64,000 bases of DNA from contig HG738139.1 of NCBI GenBank assembly GCA_000499405.2, forward strand, positions 1,291,361 to 1,355,360, read 5' to 3'. The stretch comes from Onchocerca volvulus (Eukaryota > Nematoda > Chromadorea > Rhabditida > Onchocercidae). Shown in pieces: positions 34,601-47,341 of the stretch. The position numbers were made by a program, and so were the translations under genes. Below the pieces are notes generated by a model. The model saw nothing but the letters and a program-made list of their open reading frames with translations. It was not told where the DNA came from and did no database searches. Each line of letters begins with the position of its first letter. Position 1 is the first letter of the stretch.

Positions 34601-36074
34601 TTCGAAATCCGCTGAAAGAACATTGATATTTGAGAAGATACCAGGAGAATGGGCCAAAGATGATGGCAGTTTCAGCAGAGTTATACCACCAGTTGTTGGT
34701 AATGAAAGCGTTACCGGAACAAGTCCATTCTGTGAACAAAAAAAATGATTTGACTAGGATGATATCTTACACTGTATCTGAGTCAAATTTCTTCTTTTTT
34801 TTAAATACAATAATTTGTGTAATTTTCGTGACGCTTCGTTACGTTTTTTCAATATTTCACTATACTGACTTAAAGTAACTGAATGCACTTGCTGATGGAA
34901 ATGATAAAAATAATAAACCTGTTCAAAAAGCTCTTCACTACATTGACTGATACGTCGATTTGCTTCACGGAATTTCAATTCGAATGGGTTCACCGTGAGA
35001 CACTTCTGCATCAATTCAGCTGTCGATGGAAAATCGGCTATAATAAGTCATGCATAACAAAAACAATAAATCGTTTTAATAATATTATGAAAATAGGTGA
35101 AAATGGTAGCATTAATAGATATACAATCATATAATCTAAGATTGAACAATAACTATACTTAATAATTTGGAATTGAGCAAAAAAATGTTGTTTTAAGTTC
35201 GTAAACATGTAAACTTTAATTTATTGGAAACAGTAATCGGAAAAAATTGATTGCAATTTTGATTTAAGCAATCTATCTTTGAAAAACTGATAAAGAAAAA
35301 CAATATATAATATTAGCAATAAAAAATTCCTTATTAATGATAACAGAATGAAATCATCATTTTTGCCAATGAAAAATGAACATTTTGCCCTCAACAATGA
35401 CAAATGCGAACTGATTTGCGAAAGGAAAAATATATACGCCATTTTTTTGTCAACAAAATATTTAACAATGACGAACCTAACTTGATTAGACGATCATATT
35501 TTGATGAACAGGGAACTTACGTGGGAATGTAGCTGAATTAGTACCAATCAATGATGTTAAATTCGGAGTTTCCAAAGTAACGACATCTACCAATGGATCT
35601 TCTCGTTCCACTACACTTTCCATCTTCATAAGCTTAAATAATAAAAGAGTTCTACCACAAACATCATTAATACATCCAATCTCGAATATTTCAAAGAAAA
35701 AATAATAGATTTTGTATAAGAGGATACAATGGCTATAATATCTTTCGGTGAAGTTTACGCGATGAAAGTTGATATACTTATTACAATTCGTTTATCTCCA
35801 GCTCTAAGATAAGCGTTAAGAGTAGCAAAATTAAAATATGCTATTCTCAGCAGTCATTTATAGAAGTATTACATATATTCTAGAAATATTATATAAATAT
35901 ACAAATATTTAATCGCTTTAAAGTAATATCATTGTTTTCATTTTATTTTATTTTATTTATTTTTTTCCGATAAAAAATAATATTAAGTGCAAGAAATAAG
36001 ACAAAATAACAAACCACTGGTCCATTTGTATAGGTTGTAGTAACATTGCTGGATGTACTCGTCACTATGGACAT
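31646..36074 (-). CDS. atf-7: bZIP transcription factor, ATF-7 / ATF2-like
   Basis: Eleven exons: 36074-36015, 35632-35521, 35037-34919, 34729-34556, 34473-34309, 33942-33677, 33597-33480, 33153-33004, 32851-32763, 32483-32228 and 31876-31646 (1,740 nt, 579 aa; phases consistent throughout). The basic region ([17 protein letters not shown], about 466-482) and leucine zipper (about 483-520, split across the last two exons) are those of nematode ATF-7, the CREB/ATF2-type factor that p38 MAPK controls in C. elegans innate immunity. The N-terminus keeps an ATF2-like activation segment ([11 protein letters not shown], then [10 protein letters not shown]) with a Thr-Pro site, which suggests MAPK control. 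Exon 7 encodes KKRLSVR and nine alanines in a row. The 20-codon first exon is supported by phase and by an AG acceptor 13 nt before its ATG, a possible trans-splice site. Confidence 0.88.
32465..32558. repeat. 47-bp tandem duplication spanning the exon 10 splice acceptor of the bZIP gene
   Basis: 32465-32511 and 32512-32558 are near-identical. Each contains the intron end (TTGTAATTTAG) and the first exon bases (GCAATTAATGTGG), so exon 10 has two identical 3' splice sites 47 bp apart. Use of the outer one would shift frame and meet TAA within a few codons. Confidence 0.9.
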
Positions 36075-38843
36075 GTGATCAACAAAACTGATAAATCTTC
36101 TTTGAATTTGCAACTTAAAAATTAATAATTGAAAATCATTAAAAGAAATAATAGTTTATTGCAATAACGATGTGATAACGAAACATCCCAATGCATTTGT
36201 GAAAAAATATTGATGAATTAAGCAAGGATGGGAGAAAAAAGTGAAGAGGTTTTTAGATACACATAAGTTTGCTTCATCATTCTTTATGGACAACAAAACT
36301 CACTAAAATACTTATATATAGTACTTTTTAAATTCTGCAAAGAAAAAAATCATCTTAAAAATCTAAATAATAATTTATTGATGAAGAAAAACATTTAAAA
36401 AAAAAAAGGAACTTTAAGAATTAAACTAACAAAGACTCTAGATTTAGGTAAATTTTTAAACTAAAACAACAAAAGACAGACCGAAACTAGCAGAACTCAA
36501 AATAACCTTTGCTTGCTTGCTTTTTTTTTTAATGTAAAACTATACTTTTAAAGTTTTTTTATTCTATTCACAACTTCTTTTCGTATAAGCCGGACTATAT
36601 TCAAACCATTTATGATTAAAGTTTTTCCAATTTTCCAATTATTCTGTAAAGGATTTCCCAAGTAAACAAATAAGTTATATTTTGAAAAAAAAAAAAAGAA
36701 AAATTTGCCATAAGACTTATGTCATATGATCCATCATCCGAGAAGGCAGAAATATTTCGACCTATCTGATCAATGAAACTCACCGTTTTCTTGATTGTTT
36801 AAAATTTCCCAAAATATGATGTCGCGGAGCTTGAATATTACGTAACTTTCATATCGTTGTTACATATTCGAAATCCATATTCGACACTTTTTCTTTCCTT
36901 AACATGATGATAAGAACTGAATCTATTCATGCAAATGTCGTAATAATGCATCGTTCAAAAAATAATAAAAAAAAAAACAGCTTTTTTCCCCTTATGTTTT
37001 ACTCTACAGATAATAAGCAAAACTGTATGCTTCAAAAGTAAAATTTCTTTGGTATAACACATCCAAACAACTCATAATTTCATGAAAATTATTAATGGTG
37101 ACAAAATAAAGATAGTTCCAAGATACACTTTTCTAAATTGGATTAATTGTACAATTTTCTGCTAGGAATTTCAGTATTCTAATTTATGTATATAGTATCT
37201 GAAAAAGTAAGAAAATGATAAATTGAATAATTAGAAAAAAAAAAAATAAGCATTTTCCGCCTTGTAATCAAATCAGCTGCTGAATACTATTAACTTTAGC
37301 TTATTAAATTCCACAAAAATTTAAAGATTAGTATCGATCATCCGTCCTTCTTCCTTTCTTTCTTCTCTCAATTAGAAAATGGCATCCATTCCGTAAAAAG
37401 ATTTTACGCCAAACCCTATCAGTACTCTCAATTTTTCAAGCATTTTTAACGCATCATTTCATTTATACAATCAGCAATTTTCGCTTCATCTCACTCAATG
37501 TCGATGGAAATAAATCCGAATATGTCATGTCACTGCACCAGCAAATTGCATCTATTCTTTACTCAAAAACCAAACCATCATTAAAATTTCGAAAGCAACT
37601 AAGAAATACCAAATATTCCTTCCTAATTCTCTTCATGCTTTTTCATTCTGTGAAAGAATACGATACAAAAGCAATACAGCAAAAAAGAAGTCCATATGAC
37701 ATTTCTATCATTTTATAATACTACGTTCTCGTATAATTTTTTTATAAGAATTCGTTTATATAGTTCACATATTTTTATTGCTGTTTGTTTCCTTTTTGTT
37801 AATTTTTTCCGACTTAAGCTGTTTAATTTCAATCAGCATCATGTACATTTTAACTAATATCATTTAATTCGTACCATGTACATCATGTACAAGTTTCTAA
37901 TATGTACATTGATTATTGGCGTTTTCTAAAATAAATTTGGAGGGCATCATATTTTATTTACTATATGTTTCAGATTCTTAATTTTTTGTTTAGAGATACT
38001 TGTCTTTGTTTGGAGATTCACTCTGCATAATCAAAGCAATTCTAATTTGATGAAATGCCGAGTTAAGAAGCCTCCGAGAAATCATTCAAGTTAACAACAT
38101 ATTCTGTAATACTACATTAACATGTATTTTTTCTTCATAAATAGAAATCTGGGAGAAATCTGTTACCGTGAATCATTTTCGAAATCTTCATAAATCCGCA
38201 GCAAGAAAAGTCGGAGTCCTCTTAACTCATTCTCTAATCGATAATTATTCTGATCGTTGTATCATTTCCCATACTGCGATAAAAACGAATGAAAAAAAAA
38301 AAAAACGAAATTTCAAGAAACAGTAAACCAGCTAATAATTCTCCAAGAAAACAGAAAACCGTGTAAAGTGAAGCGTAAGCTCAAAAATTTAAAACAAATC
38401 CATCATCTTCCTTAATCTATTTGATAATATATATATAATATAATATATGCATACAATAGTGTACATAATCATAGTTTATATTTCTTTTTATGGCTATTTT
38501 GTTTTTTAACGCTCAGCGTCTTACGACTATTCAGTACATTAGTATTGCCATAATATTCAAACTATATCTATATCCTTTCTTCCACAAGAAAAAGAAAAAA
38601 TTTTCAAAGAATTTGTTTACCCATCTTCATCATTTCGTCAACCATTTAGTTAATTACGCATAAATCAAACAAATCAATATACCATAACAAATGAATGATA
38701 ATTTCAACAATGATCAGCAATATTAACAGCCGAATAAACGGCATAATTTTAAAATTCAAGAAGAAAAACTCAAGTTAAAAAAAGAAATTTATTTCCAATA
38801 TTAACGAGCAACAAAACAATTTAAGCGTTTAGTAATAACATCA
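36075..38843. other. Intergenic between cct-5 and the bZIP gene
   Basis: 2.8 kb of AT-rich sequence with poly-A/T runs and no conserved ORF. It should hold the bZIP promoter (bZIP side) and the cct-5 3' UTR (38843 side). Both genes are on the - strand, but the gap is far longer than usual nematode operon spacing, so I do not infer an operon. The ORF at 37527-37718 has no recognisable content. Confidence 0.5.
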
Positions 38844-41800
38844 TCACATTGGACATCTTTGCTCTTGGGACTCCGGAACTCGAACATCATCGATTTTCAA
38901 AATCATACGCACTACCTATAGAATTTTGAACATATCAAATTCGATTTATCCACATCCAAAATCAAAAATTAAAGGAACATCAATAATAATACAGAGAAGT
39001 GAATTCAAAAAATCAATTTTCTCCTAGAAATTCAGAACATCCCAATAGAGATATAAAGAAGAAAAAAAGAAATCTGAATAAACAAACCTGCGTTGCAAGA
39101 GATATTTGTGCTTTTTTCGATAATAATGTCTCCATTACCTTTTGTTCTTCCATGTCTGAAAAATATAGTTTCTACTCGTTTACACAATACATTTTCAAAA
39201 TTATTTTGCACGAAAAAATAGAAAATTTTTTGACAGAATACTCTTTTGTAAACAAAATGTTAATATAAGATCAGATCAGGAAATTTTTTGACAGAATACT
39301 CCTTTGTAAACAAAATGTTAATATAAGATCACATCAGGTCTTGAACTTTTTTATCCTAAACGTAAATGCTCGAAAGTTTAGAATCTTAACTTCTTTCATT
39401 AACTTATGCTAGTATTATCAGAACAGCAGAGCACAAATTGACTTGTATTTCTACACTAAATTAAATTCAGCAAATAATACAAAGAGCATCATGCAAACAA
39501 TGCTTCGATTTCTCGATCATCAATTATTCATCATTTCAATTATTTTAACAAAATTTATTATAAAAGAATTGTTTCGACTAGTAACTTACCGTTAGTACCA
39601 AGAGCGAGACAATCAACGCCCAGTCTTGGATTAGATTGTTGGATTTGCTTTGCCTTGAGATCTGTTACTGTATCAATTGAAGAAAGACCTGAATTTTCAG
39701 CTAATGCCATTGGAATACTTTCCAGAGCGTCCGCAAAAGCTCGAAAAGCATACTGCTCAATACCCTCAATCTAAAATTAAATCGATTTAACGAATAATCC
39801 AAAAGGATCTTATGTTTAAAAAACTAAAGAAAGAATTGGAGAAAAACATTTCCAGACGATTTAAATTACAACAAGATTTACTTTATCTGCTTCTTCTGCA
39901 ACAGCAAGCGAGCAAGAAATTTCTGCCGCGCCACCACCATAAACAATTCGATTATCTTTGATCAAATTGCGAACAACACAAAGAGCATCGTGCAAACAAC
40001 GCTTCGACTCCTCGATCATCAATTTGTTGCCACCGCGAATAAATACCGTAACAGTCCGATTATTAGGGCATTCTTCGATACAAAGCATACGATCCTAAAT
40101 AATATCCTCTCGCTAATCACCATTCAGCGATTAAAAACCTTATCAATTTAAATATTCCAATTTCAGCGATAAAATGACGAAAGAAAGATAATTCTGATTG
40201 CTCGTTTTTAATTTAAAATTTTCACGCATTCCTACTATTTAATCAATGAATAGATCAGTAAGAAGAGTAAATGATTGGCATTATTAAGGAGTTCTCAAAG
40301 AATGAGAACAATTGGCTATTCCAGCATGCGAATATGTGCTACTGGCAATATATACACATTGAATTGCTTTGATTCACAATTTCAGTGCAACTATATTTCC
40401 AGTTTATTATGAACGGCAACATAAAAAAAATTTACCTTAGCAGTTCCAAATGACATCTCGCGAACTCTTCCAGCTTTTCCTAATTTTTCGGGTTTAAGTT
40501 CAGCGAAGCGTGGAACAATGCGACCATCAGTTGCAATCGCAATTAATTCAATTTCAGGTCCCCCAACCCATCGAACTGCTGGAAGATTACGAGCAAGTAG
40601 AAGATGATTCGCCTCATCATCAAAGCCCCATTGGCAAATTGCTAAAGTAGCGCCACTCTCTTTGATCTGAAATCAAGAAAAAATTGTTATAGTAACATAA
40701 TCCACCAAAGCAAAAAAAAAAAAAAAGAAAAGAAAAGAAAAACTGGAAATCCTAAACAAATTTAAAGCAAATGAAACCAAACTGTCTCAACAGTTTTGAA
40801 TTTGAAAATAAGAAAATAAGTCTCTCTCTCAAAAAAGAAAAATTACACATATCTTGAAAGGATCACCTGTTCGATCATTTTTTCGAAAGTTACTCGCTCA
40901 TATTCGCGTAAATTTTGAAAATCTGTAGTTGAAGTAATGTCAAGTTTATGCTTTGTTTTCGGTTTCGGTGGTTCAAATGGACAAGTAAGTATTGCAATTT
41001 TTACGTCAGTTAATTCCTGCAATGATTGACGAAGATAACTATCTTTCTCCGTTTTACTTGCAAAGTCAAAATTGCTAATAGCTGCTACAATATATATTAA
41101 CATTAAAGGTATTTGTAAATGAATTTGTGTATACACCAACTTTTGGCATCTGAGGATGGCTCATCGTTTTATCGATAACAACTCCTTTCACCAAACATGT
41201 GTCTTCCAATCGGCCTCCTACTTTCCCTTCAATTTTGATCAGTTCAAAATCGACATCTTTCTTTTCCAAATCTGCTACTGATAATACAGCATCAACAGCA
41301 ATCTCCGCAAGTCGTCGCATGCAACGATTTACGCTGAAACCAAAATGCCGTACTAATTGGGATTTGAATTCCCAAAACTAGAAGGAGCAATCAGAATTTT
41401 AAGGAAAAAACGAAGCATTTTAGAAAAATAATAACTCAGCATTTGCAATATCTCATGAATATTATTGTTGCAAAGTAAGATGAAATATTACTTCATTACT
41501 TCAAGATTTCCAAACCGAAAGGAAACAAAATGAATAAGTCTTCTAAAATCCAAAAATATGCCTCAAGAACATTAAATTTACATTTTTGAACCCAAAGCAG
41601 TAATAGCTGATTCAATAAGTAATTCCCGATTCTGTATGGGAAAAGATTGCGCAACATTTTCCAATGTTGCCAACGCCTTTTTGCATGCCATATCAAATCC
41701 GTCAGCTATTTTTATTGGATGAATGCCTTTATCAAGCAAATCTTCCGCTTGTTCCAATAACGCACCAGCCAAAACTGCAATATAAAAGATGACAAAGATG

Positions 41801-42612
41801 TTATATGATTGATCTATTGCTTTATGCTATTAATGAAGAAATTATTCAAAAGATTCAATTTGGTTCAAAAATTGAACAATTTTATCACTACTATGTAATG
41901 CATAAAGCTAATTCAATAATTGTCAGCCCATAATACGATAGCAATGGAAAACCAAATACTTAAATTTATGTGTTTCTCATTCATCTTATTGAGAAATTTA
42001 GTTCAAAATTTCAATTCACAACTTGCTTTCGGATAATTCAGTATTTATACTGGAATGATAAATTTAAATGCTACCGACTACACCCGTTGTACCATCGCCT
42101 ATTTCATCATCCTGACTTTTCGATAATTCAACCATAAGACGGGCTACATGATGCTCAACATCCATCTTTTCCATAATTGTCGCGCCATCATTCGTAATTG
42201 TTACGTCACCATCCCCCGAAACAAGCATTTTATCCAAACCGCGCGGTCCCAAGGATGATTTCAGCGTGCTTACTACTGCACGTGCGGCCAAAATATGACT
42301 CTAAAATAAACTCAACTATTCTCATTAATAAGGAACAAGAAATAATCCTTTATTCCATTTAAGTGAGATATGAAATGGCCCATTCAATTTTTTCCCTGAA
42401 ATTTAAGGAAATGTTAAAAATCCCGACACAATAATCTACTCAAATGTTCTGTCATGATGCAGGCAACTAAAAAAATGTAACATTTTTCTTTCAGTTACCT
42501 TCAACGCTTCGGTACCAGTTAAACGCTTCTGCTTCTCCTGATCACGTAACAGTATAAATGGTTGTCCAAATTCATCGAACAATACATGAGCTGTTGCCGA
42601 ATCCGCCATCAT
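38844..42612 (-). CDS. cct-5: T-complex protein 1 subunit epsilon (CCT5 chaperonin)
   Basis: Ten exons: 42612-42499, 42300-42075, 41774-41582, 41333-41141, 41016-40867, 40666-40436, 40094-39882, 39770-39590, 39155-39088 and 38915-38844 (1,641 nt, 546 aa, close to the usual ~541). Subunit of the eight-member cytosolic TRiC/CCT ring that folds actin and tubulin. Group II chaperonin motifs are present: [23 protein letters not shown], the ATPase motif GDGTTGVV near 106-113 and GGGAAE at 422-427. The epsilon-type signature [16 protein letters not shown] fixes the paralog. The exon 2 donor is a weak GTAGCA. Two ATGs in a row start the frame; an AG acceptor lies 8 nt upstream, a likely spliced-leader site. 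The C-terminal tail ends EQRCPM. Confidence 0.96.
39223..39338. repeat. 58-bp tandem duplication in cct-5 intron 8
   Basis: Two near-identical copies (39223-39280 and 39281-39338), each containing TTTTTTGACAGAATACTC and AAACAAAATGTTAATATAAG, with two or three differences. Confidence 0.88.
39474..39524 (-). repeat. Copy of a cct-5 exon 7 fragment inside intron 8
   Basis: About 47 bases align with 39973-40023 of exon 7 (the segment coding [11 protein letters not shown]) with about five mismatches. It lies 66 bp upstream (in transcript direction, downstream of exon 8) within intron 8 and is not part of the coding model. Confidence 0.8.
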
Positions 42613-43270
42613 CTTAACGTCTAAATTTAATCACAGTAAATTGCATTAAACATATATGCGTAATAATAAATGATATTTAGGAAGTTTCATAAAGTTGACA
42701 AAAAATGACAGACAATCGCTCATTATATATTCGCTCCAACTATACATATTCCCAACTATACATATATATCATATAATCCAAAAAGCAAAAAAAAAAAGCA
42801 GACGTTATGACTTTACAATCCAGAAAAAAAGAAAAAAAAAAGAGGAAAGGATGATGAAATGGTATGGTTTCATCACAATGACATATCAGTAATTATTAAA
42901 TGCTATAGTTTCATCACGATGATATATCAATAATTATATAGACATGATATATTCCTCAAATGTCACTCAATTATATCATACAATTGAGAAGCAAAGAGGA
43001 AAATAAAGTTTTACGGTTTGTCACGATGATATATCATCGAATTATACGAGAAAGAGTGCAAATAATATGCCCTTATGAAAAATCCCTTAAGGTGGAAGAG
43101 AAAAATAATAATTCAATGAAGTAAGAAACTAATTTGTGACATTTTAACGATGTAACAATGAAAAACTGTGTGCTTTTCACATCTGGAAACCTTCAACATT
43201 ATTGATTTTTCCATCCATCCTTTGCCAGCACACCCCTTCCTTAGATTTTTTCGTTTTTTAAATCATCTGC

Positions 43271-43342
43271 ATATGTGTATGTATGTGCGTATTGCATGCG
43301 TGTATGTGTATGTGTGTGTGTATGTGTATGTATGTGTCTGTG
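43271..43342. repeat. GT-rich microsatellite (TATG/TG repeats)
   Basis: Interrupted run of TGTATG and TGTGTG units, containing a pure (TG)5 core. Confidence 0.9.
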
Positions 43343-44107
43343 TCAGTTTCTGTCTATCTATCTGTTTGTTTATTTCTCATTTTATGTATGCATATGATAC
43401 ATTTTGTTGGAGTATTTTAAAATATAGCAGTGTTATATGTGAAATAAACTTCCATGTATACATAGATGGCGATATGTATTAGGACATACATGTGTGCACT
43501 GTTTGTATGTGTAATTGCATATATCCACCAATTAAAGAAAGAATGAGAAGGGAAATAGAGGAGAGAAATATTGAGGACAAAATCAGGACATGAATATGAT
43601 ATTATCCTAATAGATCAATCAGTTTTTTCCATCCTAATTCCAATATTTCTAATTTGATCCTCAAATTTTAATCGTTTCACAAAATGATGAACGAATGCAA
43701 TACCTGTATCCCAGTTGCACGTAACACTTTACGTCAAATGCGTCATTTACGCAATGAATATTAGCATACATTTGTGTCATAGAGATAAATATATGCGTGA
43801 GATTTATAAGTACATGAAATATTTCAGAAAAATATGCATATATAAGAGTTTTGCACTATTATTAGTATATATATAGTGTGTGTTAGCATTTTACGTTGCT
43901 TGAATAAGACATTAATATTTCAACGAAAAAAATTTTTTTTCAACTAACAAACATTTAACAATTTTAAATATTAAAGAATCATATTAGTCGGATTTTTCAT
44001 TTCTTTTCCAACGATTTGAAAAAGTAATTTATTTTCAAGAATAGCAAAAATTGATTACTGGAAATAATTTTAAATATTTCTTTTCATATTTCACCTCTTT
44101 ATTCACG

Positions 44108-44138
<31 letters not shown>
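44108..44138. repeat. (TA)n microsatellite
   Basis: About 13 uninterrupted TA units after ACGATATACA. Confidence 0.9.
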
Positions 44139-47020
44139 GCTAGATCTGGTGCAGATTGAATTAATCTATTTATCTATCCATCTATATATTTATGCGAAAA
44201 TTAATCGATATAAATTGCAAAATATTTGGATATTTATTGGTAGTAGAAACGTTCATTTTGATATTTTTTATTTCAAATATATTTTGCTAGCATTTCAATT
44301 ATTTTAAATTTTAACATTAATTTTATCAATTTTTACACTAAATAATTTGAATTATCTATAAAAAGAAAAAAAGCATTCATTTTAATTTTTCAAACGTATC
44401 AATTTGGCATCGTTTTAGATCAAGATTTTAATATTTTTAGATATAACCAATATTTTCCTTTTTTTTTTTAAAATTTCGTTTCTATTTTTTCTATTTTTCT
44501 AACCATTATAGAAGAAAAAGTTATTCATATTGGATGAATAATTTGTAATTATATGCATTTGTTAATTATGGTAAATTTAACATTGATTGATCATTCGAGT
44601 GATCACTGATGCATATCGATAAATATACAAAATAACTATAATCAGTGAAATAATTTCGTTTTGAAAGATCAGAACATATTATTTATCATATTAATAGATT
44701 AGACAAATACATATCGTTTCCTATAAAATCAAAATTATACTCAAACTATTATTTTATAATTTATCTAAAGAGAAAAATTCTTTTTTCTACTTTTAAAATG
44801 CTTCTAACTTTCAAAATTTAAAATTTTTTTTTCTTGCCAAAATAAAAGAAACAAAATTTTTCTTCTTAGAAGTATTGTACATAAACTCGTATAAGTTTAT
44901 TATTCTCAAATGATTTTTTTTTTTTTTTGATTTTTCTCAAAAATAATCTTTTCGTCTTTTTTTTTTCTTGAAATGAAATTAGCGTTTATTAATTTTAGCT
45001 CTCAATTAGAGATAATTATTATATTTCATATATATATTATTGTCAATTTCGAAAAAAATTTTTCCTTTTATTTCGATTTTTTAAAGAAATGAAATGAAAG
45101 ATAAATGTGGAATTATTCGAAAAACAATGAGAAATGGAAAAGAGAAAAATGAGTGAATAATGATAATAATAATATTTTGTATCCATTTTAATGTCTACAT
45201 TATTTTTTTTTTTTTTATATTATAATAATGATGAATAAAGAGGAAATGGTTAATAGCCCGAGAATGTCGACGACCTACTTGTAAAATTGTAATTTAATAT
45301 TTTGCCGATAATTTATGATTGTTGTACTTTTTTCAAAAATCCTTCAAAATTTTTGGCAAATTTATTTATCATTAAAATAGAGCAAATAATTATAACGGTA
45401 TGTTTGAAATAAATTATAATTTTTTTTTATATTCATTATATTATATGTTCAATTCGAGAATTTATTATATATGTAAAATAGGATACATAAAATCAATGAT
45501 TGAATCATTTCTATTGATTTTAATTAATTTGAAATATAATTACGTTAAAATTTCAATGTTTATAGATCAATTAACAAAACAATGTACGAATTGATTCATT
45601 ATGCATGATTCATATACGAATTTTTCGTTGCTCGCCTACATTTTAGAAATATTGATTAATGGCAATTTCGAAGATTATCATTCTCCAAAAATACTGATAA
45701 AATATACATTACAGTAAGATAAGATTTAAAAAGTAAAAATTATGATTTATATATCACAAAAATTTCGTCGATATTAAATATTAGAGAACTTTAAAACGAT
45801 TCCATTCTTTCAGCAAAATATTATTAAGTTACTCATAAAAATAATCACAATTGATAAAAATGATTGCAAATTATGAGAAAATATACCTCATTCATATTTT
45901 ATTTGAAATTATTCGTAAATTATATGATATGAATAAAAATTTTTACTAGAAATTTTATTCCATTCTGTAAGATTGCTGCACAGTACTTATATTGATATTA
46001 TCGAAATAATGAAATTTTTTGAATTGACATTAAATTTAAATTCGGAAATGAATTAGTATTAAATTTCATTCCGGCATTTGAATATTTCATTCCATTCATT
46101 GTCTGAGATTTAATGAAACACCAAATTTTACTTTGCTTATGACTTTAGAATTTATAAACATTTTATTACAATATATTTTTCTGATATACAATTAATCATT
46201 GATTTTTGCTATTTATCAATTGCGCATTGTTCTTATCATTGTTTAATAGTTTAATTATTGATCCCAACAATTATGAATAGTGTTATTGCTGATAAATTGC
46301 TTCGATTTTATCGTTTTCATTGATAAACATGATCTCTGATTTTATCCGTCATCAATCCTACAGCTGTTGATTTTAAATTAATGAATTTTAACGAATTTTA
46401 GAGGAAAATATTTTGTCTCAAAGTTCTCTTTCAATTAGCTTTGAATAATTTTGTTTCCTACTTAAAAAAAAAAAAAAAAAATATCTTCGATTTAAAAGTG
46501 CTCTATTACTTATCGAAGCAAGCATCCACACTAATTACATGAAACTTCCTGCAATGCTATTTGGATAACTTCAAGACTTGGAAAATAATACTTAATTATT
46601 CTATCAAACATTTTTAACAGTAAAAAAGGCTTATACTCATGATGACTTGTCCTTGTCGTCTATCGATGATTATATTTCTTATTAAAAAATATGATGACTC
46701 GTAGTCAGACAATTTTAGCAATAATTACATTTGGTATACGTCACTTTGATCTCTTCATTTATTTGATTTCCGACAAGAATAAAAGTAAATAAGCTTTAAC
46801 TCCCCTTTTTATGCTCAGCTTGTAATGTGTAATCTTTAACTATGATTTTCTTCATTCAATTAATTTGTGATTAATAAATAATACTGCGAAAAGAAAACTT
46901 TATTATTTTAAATCTCCAAATTTGCATGGTAAATTAAATGGTTTGTTATAAATTGAAATTTTTATTATAGAATGAATATAAAAATATGTATACATAGATA
47001 ATTGCATGCAGTATAATGAA

Positions 47021-47090
47021 TTATGTATCAACACATACTGTACATATTACATATAATAACTTATGTATCAACACATATTGTACATATTAT
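47021..47090. repeat. 30-bp direct repeat, 40-bp period
   Basis: TTATGTATCAACACATA, then one C/T difference and TGTACATATTA, at 47021-47050 and again at 47061-47090, in the fumarase 3' flank. Confidence 0.85.
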
Positions 47091-47341
47091 AAGAAAAATC
47101 GTCCAAAAAAGGACCTAATAAATGAAAACAAAGAAGACTGGTTAAATTAAAATCAGATTTAAAATGAAAATTGAAATTTGGAATGAAAAAAAACTTGCAT
47201 TGAACGAATCTTTTTAAATTGACATCAGTTTTGAAAGTTAGTTTTTATAATAATCATTGAAATATTGATTAGACAACCACCAATAATTGATCATAATTTA
47301 AGTCAAATTCATAATAAACAGGAAATGTTTTTGCGCGTATC

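Larger units (their letters stand above)
42613..47341. other. Intergenic between fumarase and cct-5
   Basis: 4.7 kb, very AT-rich, with simple repeats (43271-43342, 44108-44138), long poly-T runs and no conserved ORF. The ORF at 43168-43482 (+) is mostly a translation of the GT-rich microsatellite. The 42613 end should contain the cct-5 promoter, the 47341 end the fumarase 3' UTR. Confidence 0.55.

Noticed and set aside
43168..43482. 104-codon ORF rich in Tyr, Val and Cys
   Set aside because: Mostly a translation of the TG/TATG microsatellite.
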